Shown here: one piece after another, positions 15,799 to 23,075 of the stretch
How positions within the stretch are numbered: position 1 is the first letter of the stretch
Layout: each line of letters begins with the position of its first letter
From: Firmicutes bacterium CAG:238
GTDB lineage: Bacteria; Bacillota; Clostridia; Peptostreptococcales; Anaerovoracaceae
DNA: 24,492 bases
Assembly (NCBI GenBank): GCA_000435615.1
Contig: FR882009.1
Span: forward strand, 24,332-48,823
Reading direction: 5' to 3'
Notes under the pieces: generated by a model
The model's input: only the letters and a program-made list of their open reading frames with translations
Told to the model about the DNA's origin: nothing
Databases searched by the model: none
Program-made: the position numbers and the translations under genes

Positions 15799-16464
15799 AT
15801 GAGAAATCGCAATATTTTGCTTTCCGTATTGGCGGTCATTACGGTAACCGTTTTTTTGGTTACGTTATCCCAGAATTTAGTAGTCAGGACGGCTGAGGTA
15901 TATTCTTTTTATTTCAATGACTCAAGCGCAGTTTCAAAATTGTATGTTGACTTTACGAATAACGAATTTGCAGACGAAATCGTGAGGTTTATGAACTCTT
16001 GGAAACCGGATGAGTTTCAGATCTATGAGGATACGGGATATGACATGCAGAGGATTTTTGACGAGGATGAAAGCTATAATATGATGTGCGTCAAGAAATG
16101 GGTGGATATCAGTCTCATTTTGTGCATTGTGAGCTTTATTCTGACTGTGGCAATTTACTGGTATTTGATCGTGAAAGAGAACGAAAAAAAGCTGCTCAGA
16201 AGAGGATTTCGCTTTGCTGCAGTGATCGGTGCGGTAATTTCGGCAACGGAGGTGTTCCTGTTTCTTTCAAACCGGGGCAGACATTTTCTTGCGGATTCCA
16301 TGAACATGATTACTCTGCCGGAAGATGCGAAGCTGCTTACGGTTCTGGGCCCTGAGTTTATGTCCACGGCGGTAATCTTTTTGGTTATAGTTTCGGCAGC
16401 CGTATTCGGCGTGGCAATCTATGTGAATTACAGACTGACAAGATCACCAAGGATTTTTTATTAA
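15799..16464 (+). CDS. Four-helix membrane protein, TIGR01906/DUF1461-like
   Basis: This 221-residue protein has four hydrophobic segments (about 5-24, 102-126, 136-155 and 186-211). A roughly 75-residue loop between the first and second helices is probably outside the cell. The arrangement, and the GRHFLADSMNMITLPEDA stretch before the last helix, recall the TIGR01906/DUF1461 integral membrane family, whose function is unknown. The match is by eye and only moderate. AGGAGA at 15787-15792 places the start at ATG 15799; the preceding TTG is in frame but less well spaced. It lies directly behind the pduL terminator, with no room for an obvious promoter. It may therefore depend on read-through or on a promoter overlapping the terminator. 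Confidence 0.6.
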   Translation: MRNRNILLSVLAVITVTVFLVTLSQNLVVRTAEVYSFYFNDSSAVSKLYVDFTNNEFADEIVRFMNSWKPDEFQIYEDTGYDMQRIFDEDESYNMMCVKKWVDISLILCIVSFILTVAIYWYLIVKENEKKLLRRGFRFAAVIGAVISATEVFLFLSNRGRHFLADSMNMITLPEDAKLLTVLGPEFMSTAVIFLVIVSAAVFGVAIYVNYRLTRSPRIFY

Positions 16465-16493
16465 CCGATATTTTTTAAAGTGAGGGAAAAACG

Positions 16494-17036
16494 ATGATTT
16501 ATGTGCATTTAGCAGATGGATTCGAAGAGATAGAAGCAATTACGGTGACCGATGTTCTCCGCAGAGCGGGAGCTGAGGTCTGCACAGTGTCCGTTTCGGA
16601 TAAACTCGAAGTGAAAGGAACGCACGAAATTGAAGTGAAAGCGGACATTCCTTTTGACAAAGCGGATTATGAGTCATGCGAGATGATTGTGCTTCCGGGC
16701 GGCATGCCGGGGACCACGAACTTGCTGAAACACGAGGGACTCATGCATGAGATACGCAAAGCAGCCGGTGAAGGCAAGTGGGTATGCGCGATATGTGCGG
16801 CCCCGATGGTACTCGCCGCAGCCGGTGTGCTCGACGGCAGACAGGCGACGATTTATCCGGGAATGGAGAATTACATTGCCTGTGCAACGGCATCAAACGA
16901 ACCTGTTGTCCGCGACGGAAACATTATAACGTCCAAGGCTCCGGGAACCGCCATGAAGTTTGCACTGGCACTTGTTGAGGCACTTTACGGCAGAGAAAAA
17001 GCAGAGAGGATAGGAAAAGATGAGCTACGTAGTTGA
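16494..17036 (+). CDS. DJ-1/PfpI family protein (YajL-like)
   Basis: This 180-residue cytosolic protein has the DJ-1 fold signatures. ADGFEEIEAITVTDVLRRAG at the N-terminus includes the conserved acidic residue near position 11. Next come LPGGMPGTTNL and the nucleophile-elbow cysteine in VCAICAAPMVLAAAGVL, then KAPGTAMKFALALVEALYG. Members have been reported as glyoxalases, deglycases or redox-sensing chaperones, and the exact activity is debated. The closest recognisable type is the YajL/ThiJ group. The gene is preceded by GAGGGAAAAACG before ATG 16494. Its end overlaps the PHP-domain gene by 17 bases, which suggests coupled translation. Confidence 0.88.
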   Translation: MIYVHLADGFEEIEAITVTDVLRRAGAEVCTVSVSDKLEVKGTHEIEVKADIPFDKADYESCEMIVLPGGMPGTTNLLKHEGLMHEIRKAAGEGKWVCAICAAPMVLAAAGVLDGRQATIYPGMENYIACATASNEPVVRDGNIITSKAPGTAMKFALALVEALYGREKAERIGKDELRS

Positions 17037-17865
17037 TTACCATATACATTCTTACTATTCCGACGGGACGATGAGCCCCGTTGATCTGGTGAGAAAATAC
17101 AAAGATGCCGAGTACGATATTATTTCGCTTACCGACCATGACGGCATCGACGGACTGAAGGAGGCGTCAATCGCTGCGGAGGCTCTTAAGATAAAATTTG
17201 TGCCGGGGGTTGAGCTTTCTACAGAGCATGAATTCAAAGGCTTCAAAGAGGACACGCCGGAGAAAGAAAGAATGAAGGTTGAGCTTCATATGCTCGGCTA
17301 CGATTTCGACCCGGAAAACGAGGCACTCACGGAAAAGTTCAAAGAACTTAAGGCATACAGAAAAGAAAGAAACGCTGCGCTTGTTGCAAAACTCAAAGAA
17401 ATGGGATTTGACATTGACCTTGCACAGCTTGAAAAAAACAGCAAAGGCGGATATATCGGAAAACCGAATATCGCACATGCACTTGCGGAAAAAGGCTATG
17501 TTAAGGATTACAAAGAGGCATTCGAACCGGGAAGAATTCTCGAATCACCGGAAATAAAGGCAGTTCGAAAGAAAAAACTTGATGCCGAAGAAGCCATAAG
17601 TCTGATTGCAAATGCAGGCGGAATGGCGGTACTTGCGCACCCCGCAAAGATCCGCGGAATGGGAGAACGCGGAGGAGAGATATTTTGGAAAAACATGGAC
17701 CTTCTCATAAGAGGTCTTAAGACAGCGGGACTGAAAGGCGTGGAATGCTATCACCCAAACCACAGTGAAGAGGAAAGCTGGAGGCTTTTTCAAATCGCTT
17801 CCAAATATCATTTGCACGTAACCGAGGGTTCGGATTTTCACGGAGAGGAGAATGAGAGAAAATGA
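17020..17865 (+). CDS. PHP-domain metal-dependent phosphoesterase (RNase AM/TrpH-like)
   Basis: This 281-residue protein begins with the PHP metal-binding motif DYHIHSYYSDG (His8, His10) and LTDHDG (Asp39, His40). Further ligands are in VLAHPAKIRG and the C-terminal GSDFHG. The family includes the Escherichia coli 5'-3' exonuclease RNase AM (YciV) and related 3',5'-nucleotide bisphosphate phosphatases. The insert between about 95 and 175 (GYIGKPNIAHALAEKGYV) is typical of that group. The protein ends only eight residues after SDFHG, whereas relatives usually continue for about 15-25 residues, so the C-terminus is short. It overlaps the DJ-1 gene by 17 bases, and its TGA overlaps the next ATG by four bases. 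Confidence 0.88.
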   Translation: MSYVVDYHIHSYYSDGTMSPVDLVRKYKDAEYDIISLTDHDGIDGLKEASIAAEALKIKFVPGVELSTEHEFKGFKEDTPEKERMKVELHMLGYDFDPENEALTEKFKELKAYRKERNAALVAKLKEMGFDIDLAQLEKNSKGGYIGKPNIAHALAEKGYVKDYKEAFEPGRILESPEIKAVRKKKLDAEEAISLIANAGGMAVLAHPAKIRGMGERGGEIFWKNMDLLIRGLKTAGLKGVECYHPNHSEEESWRLFQIASKYHLHVTEGSDFHGEENERK

Positions 17866-19547
17866 AAGTAAAATTTTGCGGAGCATCGATAGGAGTTACC
17901 GGCTCCTGCCACATGATATCCACGGACAACCATAAGATTCTTTTGGACTGCGGACAGTTCCAGGGCGGCAAGGAAATGGACAGAATGAACGAAGAACCGT
18001 TCCCGTTCAACCCTGCTGAAATTGAATGCGTTATTCTCAGCCACGCGCACATCGATCACTGCGGCAGACTGCCGCTCCTTGTAAAGCGCGGATTCAAAGG
18101 CCCGATTTACTGCACGGACGCAACGGCGGATCTTCTGGATGTTATGCTCAAGGACAGTGCATACATTCATGAAAAAGATGCCGAATGGCAGACCAGAAAA
18201 AATTTAAGAACGGGCAAACCGCCGGTTGAGCCGCTTTATACGATTCAGGATTCCGAAGCGGCACTTAGACTCGTAAAACCGATTCTGTACGACCAGCTTG
18301 TGGAGCTTAACCCGGAAATGAAGATTGTATTCAACGATGCAGGACATATCTTGGGATCGGCAATTACGGAACTTTGGGTAACCGAAGGTGACAAGACTTC
18401 CAAGATTGTTTTCTCGGGCGACCTCGGCGTTGAAAACAGACCGATTCTGAGAGATCCTGTAAAAATCAAAAAAGCAGATTTCCTCATTATGGAGACCACC
18501 TACGGAAACAGGCTGCATCCGGAAAACGCAACAAGCATCGACGATCTCATCAAGATTACGCTCAAAACCATCAAGCGCGGCGGCAGTGTTATCATCCCTT
18601 CCTTTGCGGTAGGCAGAACGCAGGAACTGATTTATCAGTTCAACATGTTCTATGAGCATCATCCGGAATATGCGGACACGCTCGGCAAGGTATATGTATA
18701 CATCGACAGCCCGATGGCAACGACGGCTACGGAAGTTTTCAAGAAAAATGCACAGGTCTTCGATGACGAAACAAAGGCATACATCATGAGCGGTGACCAT
18801 CCGCTTGACTTCCCGAATCTCAGATTTACAAGAAATACTGCGGATTCACAGATGCTGAACCAAGACAAAACTTCGAAAATCATCATTTCAGCCAGCGGCA
18901 TGTGCGAAGCGGGCAGAATCCGCCATCACCTAAAGCATAACCTTTGGGACAGCAGAAACAGCATTGTTTTCGTCGGATACCAAGCGGAAGGCACTTTGGG
19001 AAGGATGCTTGTTGAAGGGGCGAAAGAAGTAAAACTCTTCGGAGAACCGATTATGGTCGGGGCAGAAATTTACAATCTCGAAGGTTTCTCGGGACATGCC
19101 GATCAGAAGGGTCTGCTCGACTGGCTCGGCGGTTTCCAGAAAGAACCGAAGCACATCTTCCTCGTTCACGGCGAAACCCAGTCGAAGATTGATTTTGCCG
19201 CAAAAGTAAAGGAAGTCTTCGGATATGAACCGATCGTCGTAAACGGCAATACCGAATATGAACTTGAAACAGGCGAAATCCTCAGCAGAGAAGAGGTTAT
19301 CCGAGAGGCCCTTGACCAGGAAGACATCGAGAAACTCAAGGACAAGCTTTCGTCGATTAAGGGTGAGCTGGATACCGTGATTGCAAGCGCGGAAACAGCG
19401 GTTTCAAAGCAGATTTCGCTTGATAAGCTTACGCAGATAAACAATATCGTTCAGGAACTCGAAAAAGCATCGCTCAACCTCGGCGCATCGGTCCTTGCAG
19501 AAGACAGAGATACAAGGCCGCTGACAGAACAGAATCAGGAGAAGTAA
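17862..19547 (+). CDS. MBL-fold/beta-CASP metallo-hydrolase, probable RNA nuclease
   Basis: This 561-residue protein has the metallo-beta-lactamase zinc motif SHAHIDHCG (His61, His63, Asp65, His66), later ligands in DAGHILGSA and FSGDLG, and a beta-CASP insertion. The C-terminal metal and RNA-specificity motifs are ASGMCEAGRIRHHL, GFSGHAD and HGETQ. This architecture belongs to the CPSF73/Ysh1-like group of bacterial MBL proteins with an RNA-specificity domain, distinct from RNase J. An extra 70-residue, charged, probably coiled-coil tail follows the core (about 490-561). The start ATG overlaps the PHP gene stop (ATGA), making coupled translation likely. Nuclease activity is inferred from intact motifs, and the substrate is unknown. 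Uridine kinase follows two bases after its stop. Confidence 0.9.
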   Translation: MKVKFCGASIGVTGSCHMISTDNHKILLDCGQFQGGKEMDRMNEEPFPFNPAEIECVILSHAHIDHCGRLPLLVKRGFKGPIYCTDATADLLDVMLKDSAYIHEKDAEWQTRKNLRTGKPPVEPLYTIQDSEAALRLVKPILYDQLVELNPEMKIVFNDAGHILGSAITELWVTEGDKTSKIVFSGDLGVENRPILRDPVKIKKADFLIMETTYGNRLHPENATSIDDLIKITLKTIKRGGSVIIPSFAVGRTQELIYQFNMFYEHHPEYADTLGKVYVYIDSPMATTATEVFKKNAQVFDDETKAYIMSGDHPLDFPNLRFTRNTADSQMLNQDKTSKIIISASGMCEAGRIRHHLKHNLWDSRNSIVFVGYQAEGTLGRMLVEGAKEVKLFGEPIMVGAEIYNLEGFSGHADQKGLLDWLGGFQKEPKHIFLVHGETQSKIDFAAKVKEVFGYEPIVVNGNTEYELETGEILSREEVIREALDQEDIEKLKDKLSSIKGELDTVIASAETAVSKQISLDKLTQINNIVQELEKASLNLGASVLAEDRDTRPLTEQNQEK

Positions 19548-19549
19548 TC

Positions 19550-20173
19550 ATGATGGACAATGTAATCGTAATCGGAATCGCGGGCGGAACGGGCTGTGGC
19601 AAAAGCACGATGATAAACAGAATTAAAGAAGAATTCAGCGAAAAAATAACAATCATCAGCCATGATTTTTATTACAAGCAGCACAATGATATTCCGTTTG
19701 AAGAGCGGAAGCATCTCAACTATGACCATCCAAACTCGTTCGATACGGATTTGATGATTGAGCATATCAAAAAGCTTGCACAAGGAGAAAGCATCGAACG
19801 GCCGGTGTATGATTTTACCATACATAACCGAATTGATGAAACGGTTACGGTGCGCCCTGCGAAGGTCATCATCGTAGAGGGTATTCTGATTTTTGAATGT
19901 AAGGAACTCAGAGATTTGTTTGACATTAAGGTGTTCATCGATACGGACGCGGATGTGCGAATCATCCGCAGAATCCTCCGTGATGTAAACGAAAGAGGGC
20001 GTACGCTTGACTCCGTTGTGAGCCAGTACCTCAGCACGGTCAAGCCGATGCACGAGCAGTTCATCGAACCGAGCAAAAAATTCGCCGACATCATCGTTCC
20101 GGAAGGCGGCTACAATGAGGTTGCCCTCGAAATGCTGAACGAGCGCATCCACGCATTGCTGAAAGAAGTATAA
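19550..20173 (+). CDS. udk: Uridine kinase
   Basis: Udk phosphorylates uridine and cytidine to UMP and CMP in pyrimidine salvage. The 207-residue protein has a P-loop GIAGGTGCGKST (9-20). DHPNSFDTDLM and RPVYDFTIHNR are characteristic of nucleoside kinases of this family. The VIIVEGILIFECKELRDL segment carries the Walker B-like acidic residue, and RRILRDVNERGRTLDSV is the lid region. The start is ATG 19550, with AGGAGA about 12 bases upstream; a second ATG follows at 19553. It sits directly behind the beta-CASP protein gene, so salvage of nucleosides from RNA turnover is a natural reading of the cluster, though only an inference. Confidence 0.94.
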   Translation: MMDNVIVIGIAGGTGCGKSTMINRIKEEFSEKITIISHDFYYKQHNDIPFEERKHLNYDHPNSFDTDLMIEHIKKLAQGESIERPVYDFTIHNRIDETVTVRPAKVIIVEGILIFECKELRDLFDIKVFIDTDADVRIIRRILRDVNERGRTLDSVVSQYLSTVKPMHEQFIEPSKKFADIIVPEGGYNEVALEMLNERIHALLKEV

Positions 20174-20212
20174 CGAATTTGCGCAAATCGGTTCGAAAAT
20201 TAAGAAAACGGC

Positions 20213-20239
20213 TTGACGTAAATAGGAAAAAATTATAAT
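20213..20239 (+). promoter_or_regulatory. Probable promoter for the surface protein gene
   Basis: TTGACG (20213-20218) is followed by TATAAT (20234-20239) with 15 bases between. Shifting the -10 reading to TAATAT at 20236 gives the standard 17. Either way transcription would start near 20246, leaving a leader of about 130 bases before the surface protein start codon. Confidence 0.55.
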
Positions 20240-20274
20240 ATAGGGCTATAGCTTAAAATTTTTTTCAAAATCGC

Positions 20275-20314
20275 AAAGGGATATCCCTTTGTTAGTTACT
20301 GCGTAACTAACAAA
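20275..20314 (+). promoter_or_regulatory. Tandem perfect hairpins in the surface-protein leader
   Basis: The palindrome AAAGGGATATCCCTTT (20275-20290) is followed, sharing its final TTT, by TTTGTTAGTTAC (20288-20299) paired with GTAACTAACAAA (20303-20314) across a TGC loop. The second stem has 12 perfect pairs. Immediately after it, CTCTCCT (20316-20322) is complementary to AGGAGAG (20364-20370), the ribosome binding site of the next gene. There is no T run, so this is not an ordinary terminator. It may be an RNA switch, or, as DNA, a repressor operator. Confidence 0.65.
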
Positions 20315-20375
20315 CCTCTCCTATTTGTGAAGATGAGAGAATGCATAAAGCAAAAACAAAGAAAGGAGAGTTTAA

Positions 20376-22865
20376 ATGAAAAAGAAACTTTTTGTTCTTT
20401 TAATGGCACTTTTGATGGTCATGACCATGATGCCGACGACTGCGTTTGCAGCTACGCAACAGAGATATGTTACCTTGCGTCCTACCACAGCATTAGGCGG
20501 TACTGTCGGAACAGCAAAAGTGAGTGTAGGCGATACTGTTACTTCGTATAATGGCTATAACAGCTACAAAGTGAGAAGTGTTGATGGAACGACAATCACA
20601 GTATGGGTATACTTGGACAATAATGGAAACTTCTATTTCCCAAAAGCATCTGACCTGTGGAATGGTGTAAGCCCAGTTAAATGTGTTTATTGGACGGGAA
20701 ATAACTTTGGTGAAATGACTGAAAACGGAAGTGGAATGGTTTCCAATGGTAGCCCACAGAGTGAATGTGGATTAGCTGTATATTATCTCAAGAACGGAGG
20801 TTCCCCTGGCGGCGGAGACGAAGATTATCTTTGGAATTTCACACTAAAGTATGATGCCAACGGTGGCACCGGCGCACCTGCGGATCAGACTTGGGGAACA
20901 AAAGACAAATATACCAAGAGCCACACATTTACCATTTCAACCATGGAGCCTACCCGCGAGGGCTATACCTTCAAGGGTTGGAGCGACACTAAGGGCGGCA
21001 ATGCAACTCGTCAGCCTGGCGAACCTTGTTTGGTTTCACAGACGGTAAGCGGTTATAATGGCGGTTCTGTAACAAAGACACTCTATGCTGTTTGGGAAGA
21101 AAATACGCCACCAGGACCACCGCAACCAACTGATCCCCCGGGAACTGGCTATGATGACATCAAGGATGCATTTAAAGGAAGAGTTAAGGTTCACTGCACG
21201 AATGACAAGGTAAGCCATGCTGAAAAGACCTATGGTTTACTTGAAGGAAGCTATAACGTTGAAGCGGTTAAAGGTAATGCAGAAGCGGGATATACCGTAA
21301 AAGTAACGATTGCATCCGAAAAGTATGTTTTGGACTTTGATAAAGTTACAAACAAAACACACAATCCAAAGAATGCAAGCGAGAGCATTACGCTCAAGTA
21401 TAACAAAGATAGTGAGGCGTGGAAACTGAATACAGCAAATCAGACACAGGTAATCTTTAATGTTGCTTGCGAAGCAGGAAATCCGCAGCCTCCGACACCA
21501 ACGATACCGGAAAAACCAACAGGGGATGCTGTGAAGGGCTTGCTTAAAAATGCTGTGACTGTTGATTGCATCAATACGGATGCAAACCACGCTGATGCAA
21601 CATATAACTTGCTTGATGAAAGTTTTACTGTTGGCAAAGTTCAGGGAAGTGCAGAAGCCGGATATACCGTAGCGGTAACGATTCAGGCGGAGGAGTATGT
21701 TGAGAAGTATAATAAAGAATATACAGGCAAAGAAACCCATGAGATAGCAGAGGGAGTAACAAATCCACAAACAATTACCTTAAAGTATGATAATGGATGG
21801 GGAAATCCAAGTCCGGCATCTGTAAAGTTTGATGTAAAATGTGAAGCTAGTGGCGAAACAGATCCGCCAATCGACGGACCTAGTGAAGAACAAATCTTAT
21901 GGTTGCTTTCTGAAAAGGCTGTATGCGTAGAGTGTACGACAACCACAAACCATGAAGATGAGTATTATCCGTATAATGGAGATTTCACTTCTTCAATTGT
22001 TGGTACAAAATGTATGGTTACACTTAGAGAATTAGATGAGCAAGCGTACATTGAACAATACAATACTGCTTATAGTGGTCACGAGAAGTCAGAATATCAA
22101 AAAACAAACTCGATAATTGAACTTGAAAATAATGGGCTTAAATGGGTTATTAAGACACCGGCACGCATTTATGTAGAGTGTAAAAACGGCGGCGGAATAA
22201 TTCCACCAATCGACAGACCTAATGAAGATGTTATTAAATCTTTGCTTTCCGGAAGAATCACCGTTCACTGCAACACAACCAATGCACATTCGGATAAAAG
22301 GTACGGTCTGTTAGATGGTGGCTATGAAATTGGAAAAGTAATGGGTACCGCAGATACAGGCTATTATGTTAATGTTACAGTAACAGCAGAAGTTTATATT
22401 GCGAAATTCAGCAAAGACTTCGGAACGCATAAGCAGGTGTCCTTAGATCCGGCTGCAAGAATCATTACTTTAGAATACGTGGATGACGCATGGACAGTCA
22501 GCGATAATGCGAATGTGATATTCTATGCAGCGTGCTCAACCGGCGGTAACACCGGTGGCGGCGGAAATACCGGCGGTAATACCGGCGGCGGTGGTACAAG
22601 CGGCGGCGGAACCACTCCTGGCGGAACCACTCCTGGTGGTGAAGATAACCCTGGTGGCACTGTAACACCGGTTGAACCGACGAACCCGACAGAACCTGCT
22701 GACCCTGCAGATGATCCGTCTGACGAAAACAAAACAGACGACGAACATGAAAATACGCAGAAGGTGCCAAAGACCGGCGACAATATGTTAATGGAATTCG
22801 CACTTTATGCTTTGCTCGCAGCAGGTGCTGTACTCGGAATGAGAAAAATCAAAAAAGAAGCATAA
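20376..22865 (+). CDS. Sortase-anchored repeat surface protein with InlB-type B repeat
   Basis: This 829-residue exported protein has a signal peptide (residues 1-25, ending TTAFA). A unique N-terminal region follows (about 27-145, Cys103 and Cys131), then a Listeria/Bacteroides-type InlB B repeat (about 152-241, with LKYDANGGTGAP, REGYTFKGWSD and TLYAVWEE). Four divergent copies of a roughly 100-residue domain come next (about 261-365, 384-489, 503-602 and 615-720), then a Gly/Thr/Pro/Asp-rich wall-spanning linker (721-796). It ends in a sorting signal VPKTG (797-801), hydrophobic helix and KKEA tail. Each repeat starts near a VxVxC-like strand and ends with a VxFxVxC-like strand. The start ATG 20376 follows AGGAGAG. 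Adhesion or host interaction is likely but the ligand is unknown. The base and codon use differs from the housekeeping genes before it. Confidence 0.9.
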   Translation: MKKKLFVLLMALLMVMTMMPTTAFAATQQRYVTLRPTTALGGTVGTAKVSVGDTVTSYNGYNSYKVRSVDGTTITVWVYLDNNGNFYFPKASDLWNGVSPVKCVYWTGNNFGEMTENGSGMVSNGSPQSECGLAVYYLKNGGSPGGGDEDYLWNFTLKYDANGGTGAPADQTWGTKDKYTKSHTFTISTMEPTREGYTFKGWSDTKGGNATRQPGEPCLVSQTVSGYNGGSVTKTLYAVWEENTPPGPPQPTDPPGTGYDDIKDAFKGRVKVHCTNDKVSHAEKTYGLLEGSYNVEAVKGNAEAGYTVKVTIASEKYVLDFDKVTNKTHNPKNASESITLKYNKDSEAWKLNTANQTQVIFNVACEAGNPQPPTPTIPEKPTGDAVKGLLKNAVTVDCINTDANHADATYNLLDESFTVGKVQGSAEAGYTVAVTIQAEEYVEKYNKEYTGKETHEIAEGVTNPQTITLKYDNGWGNPSPASVKFDVKCEASGETDPPIDGPSEEQILWLLSEKAVCVECTTTTNHEDEYYPYNGDFTSSIVGTKCMVTLRELDEQAYIEQYNTAYSGHEKSEYQKTNSIIELENNGLKWVIKTPARIYVECKNGGGIIPPIDRPNEDVIKSLLSGRITVHCNTTNAHSDKRYGLLDGGYEIGKVMGTADTGYYVNVTVTAEVYIAKFSKDFGTHKQVSLDPAARIITLEYVDDAWTVSDNANVIFYAACSTGGNTGGGGNTGGNTGGGGTSGGGTTPGGTTPGGEDNPGGTVTPVEPTNPTEPADPADDPSDENKTDDEHENTQKVPKTGDNMLMEFALYALLAAGAVLGMRKIKKEA
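22541..22643 (+). repeat. Gly/Thr/Pro-encoding tandem repeats in the surface gene
   Basis: The linker region is built from short repeated units such as ACCGGCGGTAA-like words and two adjacent exact copies of GGCGGAACCACTCCT (22605-22619 and 22620-22634). Units are multiples of three, so slippage would change linker length while keeping frame. Confidence 0.8.
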
Positions 22866-22884
22866 TAACAAAACAAACAATGTA

Positions 22885-22935
22885 GGCAGAATGGGATACT
22901 TGCGGAACACATCTGCAAGTGAGAGGTAGTCTGCC
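22885..22935 (+). repeat. Nested inverted repeat after the surface gene
   Basis: An outer pair GGCAGA (22885-22890) and TCTGCC (22930-22935) encloses an inner pair ACTTGC (22898-22903) and GCAAGT (22915-22920). It has no T run. It may protect the 3' end of the transcript or be part of a leader for the next gene. Confidence 0.45.
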
Positions 22936-22970
22936 ACTCAAATTATTATTTTACAAACACACTAAATCAG

Positions 22971-23012
22971 AAATCAGGCAGTCGGTGGTCTCAAGCCCCG
23001 GCTACCTGATTT
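22971..23012 (+). terminator. Long stem-loop between the two secreted-protein genes
   Basis: AAATCAGG (22971-22978) pairs with CCTGATTT (23005-23012). After one mismatch, AGTCGG (22980-22985) continues the stem with CCGGCT (22998-23003), including one G-U pair. The 3' side runs into TTTCATATCATT, not a clean T tract, so termination is plausible but not certain. Confidence 0.45.
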
Positions 23013-23075
23013 CATATCATTGTGGGGCGTCCAAAAGGCAAAAGGGCATAGGGGAGAAAGGCAAAGAAAAAGGAA

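Noticed and set aside
20177..20188. Palindrome ATTTGCGCAAAT after udk as a terminator
   Set aside because: It has no loop and no T tract. It could be a weak protein site but nothing else supports this.
21181..22520. The four-fold repeat in the surface gene as a CRISPR or DNA-level repeat array
   Set aside because: The repetition is at protein level, with divergent DNA and an open frame throughout.
22498..22803. Minus-strand frames encoding Pro- and Arg-rich or Phe-rich low-complexity peptides
   Set aside because: These are reverse readings of the Gly/Thr/Pro linker repeats of the surface protein gene.
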